DNA from: an uncultured Saprospiraceae bacterium
GTDB lineage: Bacteria > Bacteroidota > Bacteroidia > Chitinophagales > Saprospiraceae
Length of the DNA stretch: 6,012 nt
NCBI GenBank assembly: GCA_938002705.1
Contig: CALLAG010000333.1
Span: 1 to 6,012, forward strand
Reading direction: 5' to 3'
In this document: piece after piece, positions 1-5,957 of the stretch
Position numbering within the stretch: the stretch's first letter is position 1
Layout of the letters: each line of letters begins with the position of its first letter
Notes under the pieces: model-generated
What the model was told of the DNA's origin: nothing
Databases searched by the model: none
Seen by the model: only the letters and a program-made list of their open reading frames with translations
Translations under genes and position numbers: made by a program

Positions 1-554
1 TCTTCATTTTCAAATTGTGAGACATCAAGAGTGTTGTATTCTGAGTAGAGATTAGGAAATTCGTAGAAGCTCAGTGTTCCTTCAGTATCAGATACCGCAT
101 TGTTATGTACGGCTATATTTCGGACTTTGGAAGCATTCTGATTGAGGACTTGATAAGTCTTGGGAGCGGCTTCGTATGATATGACCTGACCGCCTTCTCC
201 TACAATAGTAGATGCGAGAAGTGAGAAGTAGCCATAGTGAGCACCGATGTCTAAGAATACATCATTCTGTGTAAGTGTTCTGATTAGGTACTTAGCTAAT
301 CTGATCTCTGAGTCGTGGGATTTCCCACCTGTAAGATAGATGTCGGTACTAGACGGCAGAAGTATTTTCATCTCTGTACCAAAGAAAGTACGGCAGCTGA
401 GCTCCTTTTCTTTTTTGGTTCTTTTATAGATGAGTTCTCGGAATAGGATGGCTTCGATATACTTTATCGGACGTCCAAGCATTCTCATTAGCTTGGTGGC
501 GGATGCTATCCTTTCTACACTATCTATATTTGACAATAATGTCTCTTTGTCCAT
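1..554 (-). CDS. FkbM-family SAM-dependent methyltransferase, N-terminal part (runs off left edge)
   Basis: Reading the minus strand from the ATG at 554 gives 184 uninterrupted codons that continue past base 1, so only the N-terminal part is present. Residues 1-95 are a basic, mostly helical lead-in. The SAM-binding core then begins with LDIGAHYGYFSLLAS at 101-115 (motif I, DxGAxxGxxS), followed by the acidic ribose-binding position in VISYEAAP (E128) and IAVHNNAVSDTEGTLSF at 147-163. This order (DIGAH.G..S, E..P, AVSD..G...F) is typical of the FkbM methyltransferase family. Those enzymes usually O-methylate sugars or polyketides and often lie in surface glycan loci. The specific substrate cannot be read from the sequence. 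The heptose gene rfaE2 nearby fits a glycan role but does not prove it. The gene is divergent from the toxin-antitoxin operon. The family call is solid; the acceptor is unknown. Confidence 0.85.
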   Translation of the reverse strand, partial: MDKETLLSNIDSVERIASATKLMRMLGRPIKYIEAILFRELIYKRTKKEKELSCRTFFGTEMKILLPSSTDIYLTGGKSHDSEIRLAKYLIRTLTQNDVFLDIGAHYGYFSLLASTIVGEGGQVISYEAAPKTYQVLNQNASKVRNIAVHNNAVSDTEGTLSFYEFPNLYSEYNTLDVSQFENE

Positions 555-572
555 AGGTACTTTAGTAAGTTG

Positions 573-580
573 TAAATTTG
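573..580 (+). promoter_or_regulatory. Candidate -7 element (TAAATTTG) for higBA
   Basis: TAAATTTG matches the Bacteroidota TAnnTTTG -7 consensus on the plus strand. A TTTG at 546-549 could be the -33 box, but its 23-nt spacing is a little longer than the usual 19-21. Transcription from here would give higB a leader of about 120 nt. Weaker alternatives closer to the gene are TAATTTG at 682-688 (one base short) and TATATTCG at 689-696 (one mismatch). Which one drives higBA cannot be decided from the sequence. Confidence 0.25.
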
Positions 581-600
581 GGGTATTAATTCTGAGATAC

Positions 601-608
601 CAAAGGTA
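601..608 (-). promoter_or_regulatory. Candidate -7 element (TACCTTTG) for the FkbM-type gene
   Basis: On the minus strand the bases read TACCTTTG, an exact match to the Bacteroidota primary sigma factor -7 consensus TAnnTTTG. It lies 46 nt upstream of the methyltransferase ATG, which would leave a leader of about 40 nt. No TTTG or TTG is present at the usual -33 distance, so the call rests on one short motif and its sensible placement. Confidence 0.35.
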
Positions 609-624
609 AGGGCGTATGTACCTT
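603..624. repeat. Inverted repeat AAGGTA-N10-TACCTT in the divergent spacer
   Basis: AAGGTA at 603-608 and TACCTT at 619-624 are perfect reverse complements separated by 10 nt. The left arm overlaps the minus-strand -7 candidate. Its position between the FkbM-type gene and higBA would suit an operator bound by the HigA-type antitoxin or another regulator, since higBA operons are normally autorepressed. Six-base arms are short and can occur by chance in AT-rich DNA. A separate 8-bp palindrome, TGATATCA, lies at 636-643. Confidence 0.2.
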
Positions 625-709
625 ATTTATTATTATGATATCAATTCGCGTTTAAAAAAATAAATGTACCAATATGGGAACTAATTTGTATATTCGTACG
701 TAAAAGCCT

Positions 710-1003
710 TTGAGGATTCTTGCAAAGAAAATATTAAGAGAATTTTGGGAACAACATCCTTCTACTGAGGAGCAGCTAAAATCTTGGTATCAAGAAACAA
801 GCAAATTTAACTGGACTAATCCTAATTATGTCAAAGATGAATTTCCTAACGCTCGGTTAATACCCAACAATCGTGTGATATTTAATATAAAGGGCAACCA
901 ATATCGATTAATTGTAAGAGTCAATTATAAATATCAAATGGTCTACGTTAGGTTTATTGGAACTCATGAAGAATATGATAAAATCGATCCTACTAAAGTA
1001 TAA
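710..1003 (+). CDS. higB: HigB-family type II toxin (mRNA interferase)
   Basis: A 97-residue protein of the usual length for the HigB toxin family (HigB_toxin, the RelE/ParE-like fold). Recognisable family blocks are the start MRILAKKILREFWEQHP (1-17), a central W-containing segment (FNWTNPNYVKDEFPNA, 33-48), NNRVIFNIKGNQYRLIVRVNY (53-73) and the ending YVRFIGTHEEYDKID (79-93). Members cleave mRNA, commonly on the translating ribosome, and so inhibit growth until neutralised by the antitoxin. The start is TTG. An in-frame TAA at 701-703 rules out any longer form, and family proteins begin with MRI or MRV at this point, so the rare start is well supported. The antitoxin gene follows after 3 nt, and toxin-first order is the higBA hallmark. 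Base composition is AT-rich: 18 G/C in the 60 bases 781-840, against 29 in 1561-1620 of rfaE2. Activity is inferred from family. Confidence 0.9.
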   Translation: MRILAKKILREFWEQHPSTEEQLKSWYQETSKFNWTNPNYVKDEFPNARLIPNNRVIFNIKGNQYRLIVRVNYKYQMVYVRFIGTHEEYDKIDPTKV

Positions 1004-1006
1004 AAG

Positions 1007-1363
1007 ATGAAATTAAAACCGATAAGAACAGAAGAAGATTACGAATTAGCTCTTAAGCGACTTGACAAAATATTTGACGCTGAGCCTGGCACTAAGCAAG
1101 GAGACGAATTAGAAATATTAGCTTTAATAATTGAAGATTATGAAGACAAAAATTATCCTATAGGCTCACCAGACCCCATTGAAGCTATTAAGTTTAGAAT
1201 GGATCAAATGGGAATGAAGCAAAGTGAATTGGCAAAAATTATTGGCCATAAAAGTAGAGCAAGCGAAATATTAAATAGAAAGAGAAAGTTGACTCTCAAT
1301 ATGATAAGAAAGTTGAGCAAGATGCTTAATATACCCACTGAAGTATTAGTAAAAGAGTATTGA
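1007..1363 (+). CDS. higA: HigA-type antitoxin with XRE helix-turn-helix
   Basis: A 118-residue protein. Residues 1-56 form an acidic helical region (RTEEDYELALKRLDKIF, then EILALIIEDYE) that in COG5499-type antitoxins contributes to toxin binding and dimerisation. Residues 57-115 are an XRE/Cro-type helix-turn-helix: IEAIKFRMDQMGMKQSELAK, IIGHKSRASEILNRKRKLTL, then MIRKLSKMLNIPTEVLV. SELAKIIG and RASEILNRKRKL mark the two helices of the motif. It should neutralise HigB and repress the shared promoter. It starts 3 nt after higB, and its TGA stop overlaps the ATG of rfaE2 by one base (TGATG). It is AT-rich like higB (20 G/C in 1081-1140). The fold and pairing are clear. Autoregulation is inferred from the family. 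Confidence 0.9.
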   Translation: MKLKPIRTEEDYELALKRLDKIFDAEPGTKQGDELEILALIIEDYEDKNYPIGSPDPIEAIKFRMDQMGMKQSELAKIIGHKSRASEILNRKRKLTLNMIRKLSKMLNIPTEVLVKEY

Positions 1364-1842
1364 TGATAAAGAATAGCAAATTAATAGACGCAGAATCAAT
1401 ATCAGAAACACTCAGCTCTATCAGAGACATGGGCTTGACTATTGTATTCACTAACGGATGCTTTGATATACTGCACCCTGGTCATGTGGATTATCTCCAG
1501 CAAGCTAAGGATATGGGAGACTTATTAGTTGTAGGTATTAATGATGATGGCTCTATCTCTCGTCTCAAAGGCGCTGATAGACCTATCCATGAGTTGGACG
1601 ATAGAGTGACGATGTTAGCTGCACTCCAATGTGTAGATTATGTAGTGCCCTTCTCAGATGATACACCCTTATCGCTGATACAATCTGTACGGCCTGATAT
1701 TTTGGTCAAAGGCGATGACTACACAGTCAGTGAGATAGCGGGATCAGAAGACGTATTATCCTACGGAGGCAAGGTAGAATTGGTACCTTTGCTTAAAGGC
1801 TATTCTACCACAGATATTATTGATAGAATTAAGAATCTTTAA
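1363..1842 (+). CDS. rfaE2: D-glycero-beta-D-manno-heptose 1-phosphate adenylyltransferase
   Basis: A 159-residue stand-alone nucleotidyltransferase equivalent to the C-terminal half of enterobacterial HldE. It transfers AMP from ATP to heptose-1-phosphate, giving ADP-heptose for lipopolysaccharide core or related glycans. It acts in the cytoplasm. Visible motifs are VFTNGCFDILHPGHVDYL (28-45), with the HxGH signature HPGH at 38-41 binding ATP phosphates, then VGINDDGSISRLKGADRPI (57-75), VDYVVPF (91-97), RPDILVKGDDY (110-120) and the ending GYSTTDIIDRI (146-156). The family usually shows KGGDY or KGGDW; here one Gly is Asp. A TTG three bases upstream could also start it, but the ATG at 1363, inside the TGATG overlap with higA, is the likelier start and suggests translational coupling. 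The partner kinase (rfaE1) is not in the window. Confidence 0.93.
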   Translation: MIKNSKLIDAESISETLSSIRDMGLTIVFTNGCFDILHPGHVDYLQQAKDMGDLLVVGINDDGSISRLKGADRPIHELDDRVTMLAALQCVDYVVPFSDDTPLSLIQSVRPDILVKGDDYTVSEIAGSEDVLSYGGKVELVPLLKGYSTTDIIDRIKNL

Positions 1843-1860
1843 TCTAATAACTACGGCTGG

Positions 1861-1901
1861 GTATTAGAGCATTTTCTGCTCTATTCAGAATACTTATTTT
1901 T
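1861..1901 (+). terminator. Candidate hairpin terminator after rfaE2
   Basis: AGAGCA (1866-1871) pairs with TGCTCT (1877-1882) across a TTTTC loop. Outer arms GTATT (1861-1865) and AATAC (1889-1893) are also exact reverse complements, with a six-base bulge on the right side. The T-rich run TTATTTTT follows at 1894-1901. The placement 18 nt after the rfaE2 stop and before the A-rich leader of the next gene suits a terminator. The GC content of the stem is modest, so it may be leaky. Confidence 0.5.
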
Positions 1902-1932
1902 AAAGTCTGATTCAGTAAATCAAAAATAAAAA

Positions 1933-2730
1933 ATGCCCATTCTACAAGAAGTAATAGACTATCTACACAGCATAGCCCCTAATCACTATCAAGAACCCTA
2001 TGACAACAGCGGACTGCTGATAGGTGATGTAGACTCGGAGGTCAATGGCATCGTCGTGAGCCTAGATGTCACAGAAGCTATATTAGACGAGGCGATAGGC
2101 TTGGGAGCCAATGTCGTCGTATCTCATCACCCCATCATATTCAGTGGTCTCAAGAGAATCACGGGTCGCAATTATGTAGAGCGTATAGTCGCAAAGGCGA
2201 TTAAGAATGACATCAATTTATTCGCGATACATACTAATCTGGATAATGTCTATAATCACGGTGTCAATACCTATATCGCTCAGCGATTAGGCCTTAAGGA
2301 AGTAGAGATATTAAAGCCCAATCTGGCTATGGAATCAGACTCAAAAGTAGGCGCTGGTGTAATAGGAAACCTGGCTAATCCCACCGAAGAGATGGCGTTT
2401 TTAGAAGACTTAAAGCTTAAAATGAACACTTCTACAATAAAATACACTGATCTAAGGTCTAAGCCTATTCAGAAGGTAGCGATATGTGGTGGATCGGGTA
2501 GATTTCTCTTAGACGACGCCAAAGCTCAGAATGCGGATATTTTTATATCATCAGATTTTAAGTATCACGAGTTCTTTGATGCTGATAATCAGATAGTTAT
2601 CGCTGACATTGGACATTTCGAAAGCGAACAGTATACGATCAACTTGCTTTTTGAGCTTTTGACAGAGAAATTTAATAACTTTGTGACCCATTTTACAAAA
2701 GTGAACACTAATCCGGTAAATTATCTATAA
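1933..2730 (+). CDS. Nif3/YbgI-family dinuclear metal centre protein (short form)
   Basis: A 265-residue member of the Nif3-like family (annotated elsewhere as GTP cyclohydrolase 1 type 2 homolog, COG0327). The metal ligands line up with E. coli YbgI: H65 and H66 in VVVSHHPIIF, H100 and D104 in AIHTNLDNV, and H228 with E232 in IADIGHFESEQ. The opening block YDNSGLLIGD (23-32) is also conserved. Family proteins form toroidal hexamers with a two-metal site. Their cellular reaction is unsettled, so no specific function is assigned. The length matches the short YbgI type. As I recall, many Firmicutes and Bacteroidota homologs are near 365-370 residues because of an inserted PII/CutA-like domain, which would fall about residues 125-140 and is absent here. 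An A-rich leader (1921-1932) precedes the ATG. The zinc ribbon gene follows after 5 nt, implying one transcript. Confidence 0.9.
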   Translation: MPILQEVIDYLHSIAPNHYQEPYDNSGLLIGDVDSEVNGIVVSLDVTEAILDEAIGLGANVVVSHHPIIFSGLKRITGRNYVERIVAKAIKNDINLFAIHTNLDNVYNHGVNTYIAQRLGLKEVEILKPNLAMESDSKVGAGVIGNLANPTEEMAFLEDLKLKMNTSTIKYTDLRSKPIQKVAICGGSGRFLLDDAKAQNADIFISSDFKYHEFFDADNQIVIADIGHFESEQYTINLLFELLTEKFNNFVTHFTKVNTNPVNYL

Positions 2731-2735
2731 GAATT

Positions 2736-3497
2736 ATGGCAAAGAGTATAAAATCTGTAGAAGAGAGATTGCAAGAATTATTTGATCTACAACAAATTGA
2801 TTCTAAGATAGATGCGATCAAAGTCCTTAAGGGAGCACTCCCGATAGAAGTGAGTGACTTAGAAGATGAGATCACAGGTCTTAATACAAGAATGGAGAAG
2901 CTTGACTCAGTTATAGCAGATATAGATCAGAGAATAGCTAATCATAACGAAAACATCAAAACTTCGGAGACGCTTATCGAGAGATACAATAAGCAGCTGG
3001 ATGAGGTTAAGAATAATAGAGAGTTCGAGGCACTGACTAAGGAGATCGAGCTACAGTCTCTTGAGATACAATTATCTCAAAAAAGAATCAATGAGGCTCA
3101 GGTAGAGAAGAAGGTCAAAACGGATCTCAAAACTAAGAACACAGAAGTCTTAGACGCTAAGAATAAAGATCTGGAGCAAAAGAAGCAAGAGTTAGAAAAG
3201 ATCATCGAGAAGACTGATAAAGAAGAGAAAAAACTCACTAACAAATCAAAGAAACAACGTGCCCTCATCGGAGAGAGATTACTTAAGGCATATGACCGTA
3301 CACGTAAAGCTTACAGAAATGGCTTAGGTGTAGTTACATACCGAAGAGGATCTTGTGGAGGATGCTTCAACAGAATACCACCACAGATGACTATCGAGAT
3401 CGGAATGCGAAAAGAAATTATCGCATGTGAGCATTGCGGACGTGTTCTCGTAGATCACGAAATAGCAGGCATCGCTAACGAAGAAGAAGCAGCATAA
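2736..3497 (+). CDS. Coiled-coil protein with C-terminal C4 zinc ribbon (COG1579/CT398 type)
   Basis: A 253-residue protein. Residues 5-180 are almost entirely charged heptad-like helix (for example LEQKKQELEKIIEKTDKEEK, 146-165) and are expected to form a long antiparallel coiled coil. Residues 200-243 hold a C4 zinc ribbon: CGGC at 207-210 and CEHC at 231-234, separated by the conserved RIPPQMTIEIGMRKEIIA stretch. This architecture is that of the COG1579/DUF164 family. It includes Chlamydia CT398 (CdsZ) and a Helicobacter relative, which have been linked to type III secretion or sigma54/flagellar factors. No such partner is visible here, so the function is open. No signal peptide is seen, so it is probably cytoplasmic. 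It lies 5 nt after the Nif3-family gene and 34 nt before the batB-like gene, and is likely co-transcribed with at least the former. Confidence 0.9.
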   Translation: MAKSIKSVEERLQELFDLQQIDSKIDAIKVLKGALPIEVSDLEDEITGLNTRMEKLDSVIADIDQRIANHNENIKTSETLIERYNKQLDEVKNNREFEALTKEIELQSLEIQLSQKRINEAQVEKKVKTDLKTKNTEVLDAKNKDLEQKKQELEKIIEKTDKEEKKLTNKSKKQRALIGERLLKAYDRTRKAYRNGLGVVTYRRGSCGGCFNRIPPQMTIEIGMRKEIIACEHCGRVLVDHEIAGIANEEEAA

Positions 3498-3531
3498 TTT
3501 TTTAAAAATGGCATAAAAAATCCTTTAGTAT

Positions 3532-4560
3532 ATGTTCAGATTAGAAGCTTCATATATACTTTGGTTTCTTATACTCATTCCCATATGTTTTTTTGTTACA
3601 TGGTATTATTTTAGGTGGAAAAAGTCTGCCATCAACAAAGCTGGAGACTACACCGTATTCTCAAGGTTATTCCCCTCGTGGTCAGAAAAAAAAGAATGGA
3701 TCAAATCTTCCATGGTTATCATTGCTATGGGTCTGTTACTTATATCATGGGCTAATCCTCAGTGGGGCACACGTAAGCAAAAGGTAAAAGCAAAAAGTTC
3801 GGATGTTATTATCGCATTAGATATATCTCAGAGCATGCTCGCCGAGGATATCTCACCGAGTAGGATGGAGCAGTCTAAACGATTCCTCAAAGAACTCATT
3901 AAGAAATTACGTGGCGAACGTATAGGTCTTGTATACTTCGCGGGAAGCGCTTACTTACAGATGCCACTGACTAATGATTATGGCTCAGCCATGGATCTTA
4001 TCACCACTGCTAATCCGAGTCAGGCAGGTACACAAGGCACAGCTATCACTGATGCGATTAAGTTGTCCACTAATATTTTTGGTAAAGATAGCCCCACTCA
4101 GAAGGCACTCATTATACTATCCGATGGCGAGAATCATGAGTCAGAAGCGATCACCGCTGCTAGAGAAGCCAGAGAGAATGGCACTTTCGTATTTACGCTA
4201 GGTGTAGGCACGCAGGAAGGAGCTATGGTTCCTTTTGTCAATAATGGCAGAAAGGTATTCAAAAAAGATAAAGCTGGAAATCCTGTAAAAAGTGCTCTCA
4301 ATGTCAACTTACTCCAAGACATCGCCGATGCAGGAGGGGGTAACTTCTATATGGTAGATCAGACATTATCTGCCCTCAAGAAATTAGATAACGATATAGA
4401 AAAAATCGAAAAGCAAGAAGTCGAGCAGCGATCATTTACAGATTACAATAGTTACTTTCAGTACTTTTTGTTCTTTGCGATAATGTTATTTGTTATAGAA
4501 TATTTAATCAGTAATAAATTGAACAAGAAGGGTGGGATCTCTCGTTTGTTAGATGTGTAA
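3532..4560 (+). CDS. batB: BatB-like membrane protein with von Willebrand factor A domain
   Basis: A 342-residue protein. Hydrophobic segments at about 8-27 and 58-73 and near the C-terminus (308-326) place the vWA domain (about 90-290) between membrane anchors, probably on the periplasmic side. The metal-ion-dependent adhesion site is complete: DISQS at 97-101, T170 in TQGTAIT and D198 in ILSDGEN. The block SMLAEDISPSRMEQSKRFL and the TQGTAI segment resemble BatB more than BatA, which usually carries a differently spaced DGTAIG region. Bat proteins were named for aerotolerance in Bacteroides fragilis. They travel with MoxR ATPases and are thought to form envelope complexes with a chaperone-like or stress role. 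It is followed by the TPR gene with an 8-nt overlap or a 7-nt gap depending on start choice. No BatA gene precedes it. Family certain, BatB rather than BatA likely. Confidence 0.88.
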   Translation: MFRLEASYILWFLILIPICFFVTWYYFRWKKSAINKAGDYTVFSRLFPSWSEKKEWIKSSMVIIAMGLLLISWANPQWGTRKQKVKAKSSDVIIALDISQSMLAEDISPSRMEQSKRFLKELIKKLRGERIGLVYFAGSAYLQMPLTNDYGSAMDLITTANPSQAGTQGTAITDAIKLSTNIFGKDSPTQKALIILSDGENHESEAITAAREARENGTFVFTLGVGTQEGAMVPFVNNGRKVFKKDKAGNPVKSALNVNLLQDIADAGGGNFYMVDQTLSALKKLDNDIEKIEKQEVEQRSFTDYNSYFQYFLFFAIMLFVIEYLISNKLNKKGGISRLLDV

Positions 4561-4567
4561 TTATAAT

Positions 4568-5347
4568 ATGATAAGAACGACTTACATCATCATGGTAGTG
4601 CTACTGATAATGACGACAGTCATATCAGCACAGACTTCGCATAAGTTACTCAGAGAAGGTAACAGTAATTATGAGAAAGGAGAATATGCCACTGCAGAAG
4701 AGATGTACAGGAAGTCTAATCAGAAAGAGAACAATCTCAAGTCTAACTATAATCTCGGTAATGCGATATACCAGCAGGAACGATATGAGGAAGCTATAGA
4801 TCATTATATATCTGCGACATCAAAAGCCGCAAGTCCCGAAGCAGAGTCTAATGCATACTATAATCTCGGTAATGCCTATTTCAAAAATCAAGATATAGAG
4901 GAATCAATCAAAGCTTACAAGCAAGCCATCAGCCTCAATAGTAATAATGAGGAAGCTCAGTATAACTTAAGTATGGCTAAGTTCATGAAGATGCAAATGC
5001 AACAACAACAGCAGGAGCAAGAATCATCAGAAGACGGAGAACAATCTGAAGATCAAGATCAAGATCAGCAGGAACAGCAAGATCAAGATCAGCAAAGTGA
5101 AGGAGAAAATAAGGATCCTAATGAAAATGATGAAGAAAAAAATCCTGAAGAACAGGAAGAGCAGGACCCATCAGAAGAGCAGGATATAGAAGAGTCATCA
5201 TTCGATAGTACTCGACTAGAGAAACAAAGTCTCGATAGTATAGATGCAGCCAAGCTCTTACAGATCATACAAAGCGAAGAACAAAAAGTACAAGAGAAAT
5301 TAAGGAAATTTAATTCTTCTAAGAAGAAGCAAGAGAAAGATTGGTAG
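4568..5347 (+). CDS. batC: BatC-like secreted TPR protein with acidic Gln-rich tract
   Basis: A 259-residue protein from the ATG at 4568. A signal peptide (MIRTTYIIMVVLLIMTTVIS, cleaved near AQ at 21-22) is followed by tetratricopeptide units at about 24-53, 58-87 and 95-128 (NSNYEKGEYATAEEMY; YNLGNAIYQQERYEEAIDHY; YNLGNAYFKNQDIEESIKAY). Residues 142-210 are an acidic, disordered Q/E/D tract. The tail LLQIIQSEEQKVQEKLRKF (230-248) and final KQEKDW resemble the conserved ends of BatC proteins. An upstream in-frame ATG at 4553, overlapping batB by 8 nt, would add MCNYN. The later start gives a more normal signal peptide with Arg near the N-terminus and sits behind an AT-rich leader, so it is preferred, though not certain. 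The TPRs probably mediate assembly with the vWA proteins in the periplasm. Confidence 0.85.
   Translation: MIRTTYIIMVVLLIMTTVISAQTSHKLLREGNSNYEKGEYATAEEMYRKSNQKENNLKSNYNLGNAIYQQERYEEAIDHYISATSKAASPEAESNAYYNLGNAYFKNQDIEESIKAYKQAISLNSNNEEAQYNLSMAKFMKMQMQQQQQEQESSEDGEQSEDQDQDQQEQQDQDQQSEGENKDPNENDEEKNPEEQEEQDPSEEQDIEESSFDSTRLEKQSLDSIDAAKLLQIIQSEEQKVQEKLRKFNSSKKKQEKDW
4748..4875 (+). repeat. Two identical 17-nt copies within the TPR region
   Basis: TATAATCTCGGTAATGC occurs at 4748-4764 and again at 4859-4875, a spacing of 111 nt (37 codons). Both copies encode the YNLGNA core of successive TPR units. Identity at codon level suggests a fairly recent repeat duplication or conversion, or codon bias on a constrained motif. 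Confidence 0.6.
4991..5197 (+). repeat. Low-complexity Q/E/D-coding tract in the batC-like gene
   Basis: About 69 codons are dominated by CAA/CAG, GAA/GAG and GAT. Within it GATCAAGATCAGCA is repeated exactly at 5057-5070 and 5081-5094, a 24-nt period (8 codons, DQDQQEQQ-like). All repeats keep the reading frame. The encoded segment should be disordered and strongly acidic, and the tract is a likely site of length variation between strains. Confidence 0.6.
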
Positions 5348-5438
5348 TCGAAAAGGGTATCGTCTTCTGTATGAAAGATCTTAATTATCGCTGAAGTTTA
5401 ATTGGTGAATATTATTAAATAAAATTATTAATTGTAAA
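5348..5438. other. 91-nt spacer between batC-like and batD-like genes
   Basis: This is the second widest gap in the rightward cluster and becomes very AT-rich towards the next ATG (5401-5438). I see no TAnnTTTG match, no convincing stem-loop and no small reading frame. It could be a leader with an unrecognised promoter or only a spacer within the operon. Confidence 0.4.
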
Positions 5439-5954
5439 ATGAAAAAAGGGATATACGTGATGGGTTTGTTGCTGGCACCTTTTTTTATAATAGGTCAGTC
5501 ATTCGACGTATCAGTAAGTTCGGACTCAGTACTTATCGGCAACTATATTGAGCTAAAATTTACAGCAGAGAATATTGATGGAGAGTTTGAGCCACCACCA
5601 TTAGAAGATTTTATAATAGTAAGTGGCCCCAATCAGAGCAGTTCTGTACAGATGATTAATAGTACGACTAGATCTATGCGTGCATGGACATATTATGTAG
5701 AGCCAAGAATAGAAGGAGAGATAATAATACCTCCGGCTTATCTTGTTAACGAAGAGAAGACCTATGAGACTGATATTGTAGCTATCAATATATATCCTAA
5801 CCCTGAGGGAATTATAGAAAAGCCAAAATCTAACAACTTTTTTTATCAAAGTTTTGATTTTCCATTTTTTGATGAAAGAGTAGCTCCTCCTAAGACTGCA
5901 CCCAAAAAAGAACCTGCTAAGAAAAAATCAAGTCGCCAACTAAAAAGGATATAG
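5439..5954 (+). CDS. Short secreted protein with a single BatD-like N-terminal domain
   Basis: A 171-residue protein. MKKGIYVMGLLLAPFFIIGQ is a clear signal peptide. Residues 21-122 read like the first beta-sandwich domain of BatD (the oxygen-tolerance family): FDVSVSSDSVLIGNYIELKF, then FIIVSGPNQSSSVQMINST, then RAWTYYVEPRIEGEIIIPPA. Residues 123-145 (FFYQSFDFPFFDE) resemble the aromatic linker after that domain in full BatD. The last 22 residues are Lys/Pro-rich and basic. Full BatD proteins are several hundred residues with further domains and a membrane anchor. This one stops with TAG at 5952, so it is either a dedicated one-domain paralogue or a truncated copy. The next gene begins 3 nt later in the same frame with its own signal peptide, which favours a separate protein over a simple nonsense break. 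Periplasmic partner of the vWA/TPR proteins by context. Confidence 0.7.
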   Translation: MKKGIYVMGLLLAPFFIIGQSFDVSVSSDSVLIGNYIELKFTAENIDGEFEPPPLEDFIIVSGPNQSSSVQMINSTTRSMRAWTYYVEPRIEGEIIIPPAYLVNEEKTYETDIVAINIYPNPEGIIEKPKSNNFFYQSFDFPFFDERVAPPKTAPKKEPAKKKSSRQLKRI

Positions 5955-5957
5955 ACT

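Noticed and set aside
1360..1362. TTG at 1360 as the rfaE2 start
   Set aside because: The adjacent ATG at 1363 is a better start and gives the common TGATG coupling with higA.
3593..3787. Plus-strand reading frame inside the batB-like gene
   Set aside because: It lies wholly within the vWA gene in another frame, has no recognisable domain and reads as an out-of-frame shadow.
3974..4201. Second plus-strand frame inside the vWA domain
   Set aside because: It overlaps the MIDAS-bearing coding sequence and its translation shows no family signature.
4134..4322. Minus-strand frame opposite the batB-like gene
   Set aside because: It is antisense to a well-supported domain, with no promoter motif or homology visible.
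4748..5094. Possible CRISPR-like or mobile repeat array
   Set aside because: The repeats are in-frame parts of TPR and Q/E/D-rich coding sequence, without regular spacers or flanking cas genes.
5601..5849. Minus-strand frame opposite the BatD-like gene
   Set aside because: Its composition is skewed to Tyr, Ile and Ser as expected from the complement of AT-rich coding DNA, with no domain.
5952..5954. TAG as a premature stop splitting one BatD gene
   Set aside because: The sequence after it begins with a Met and a signal-peptide-like stretch, not with the interior of BatD, so two genes fit better.
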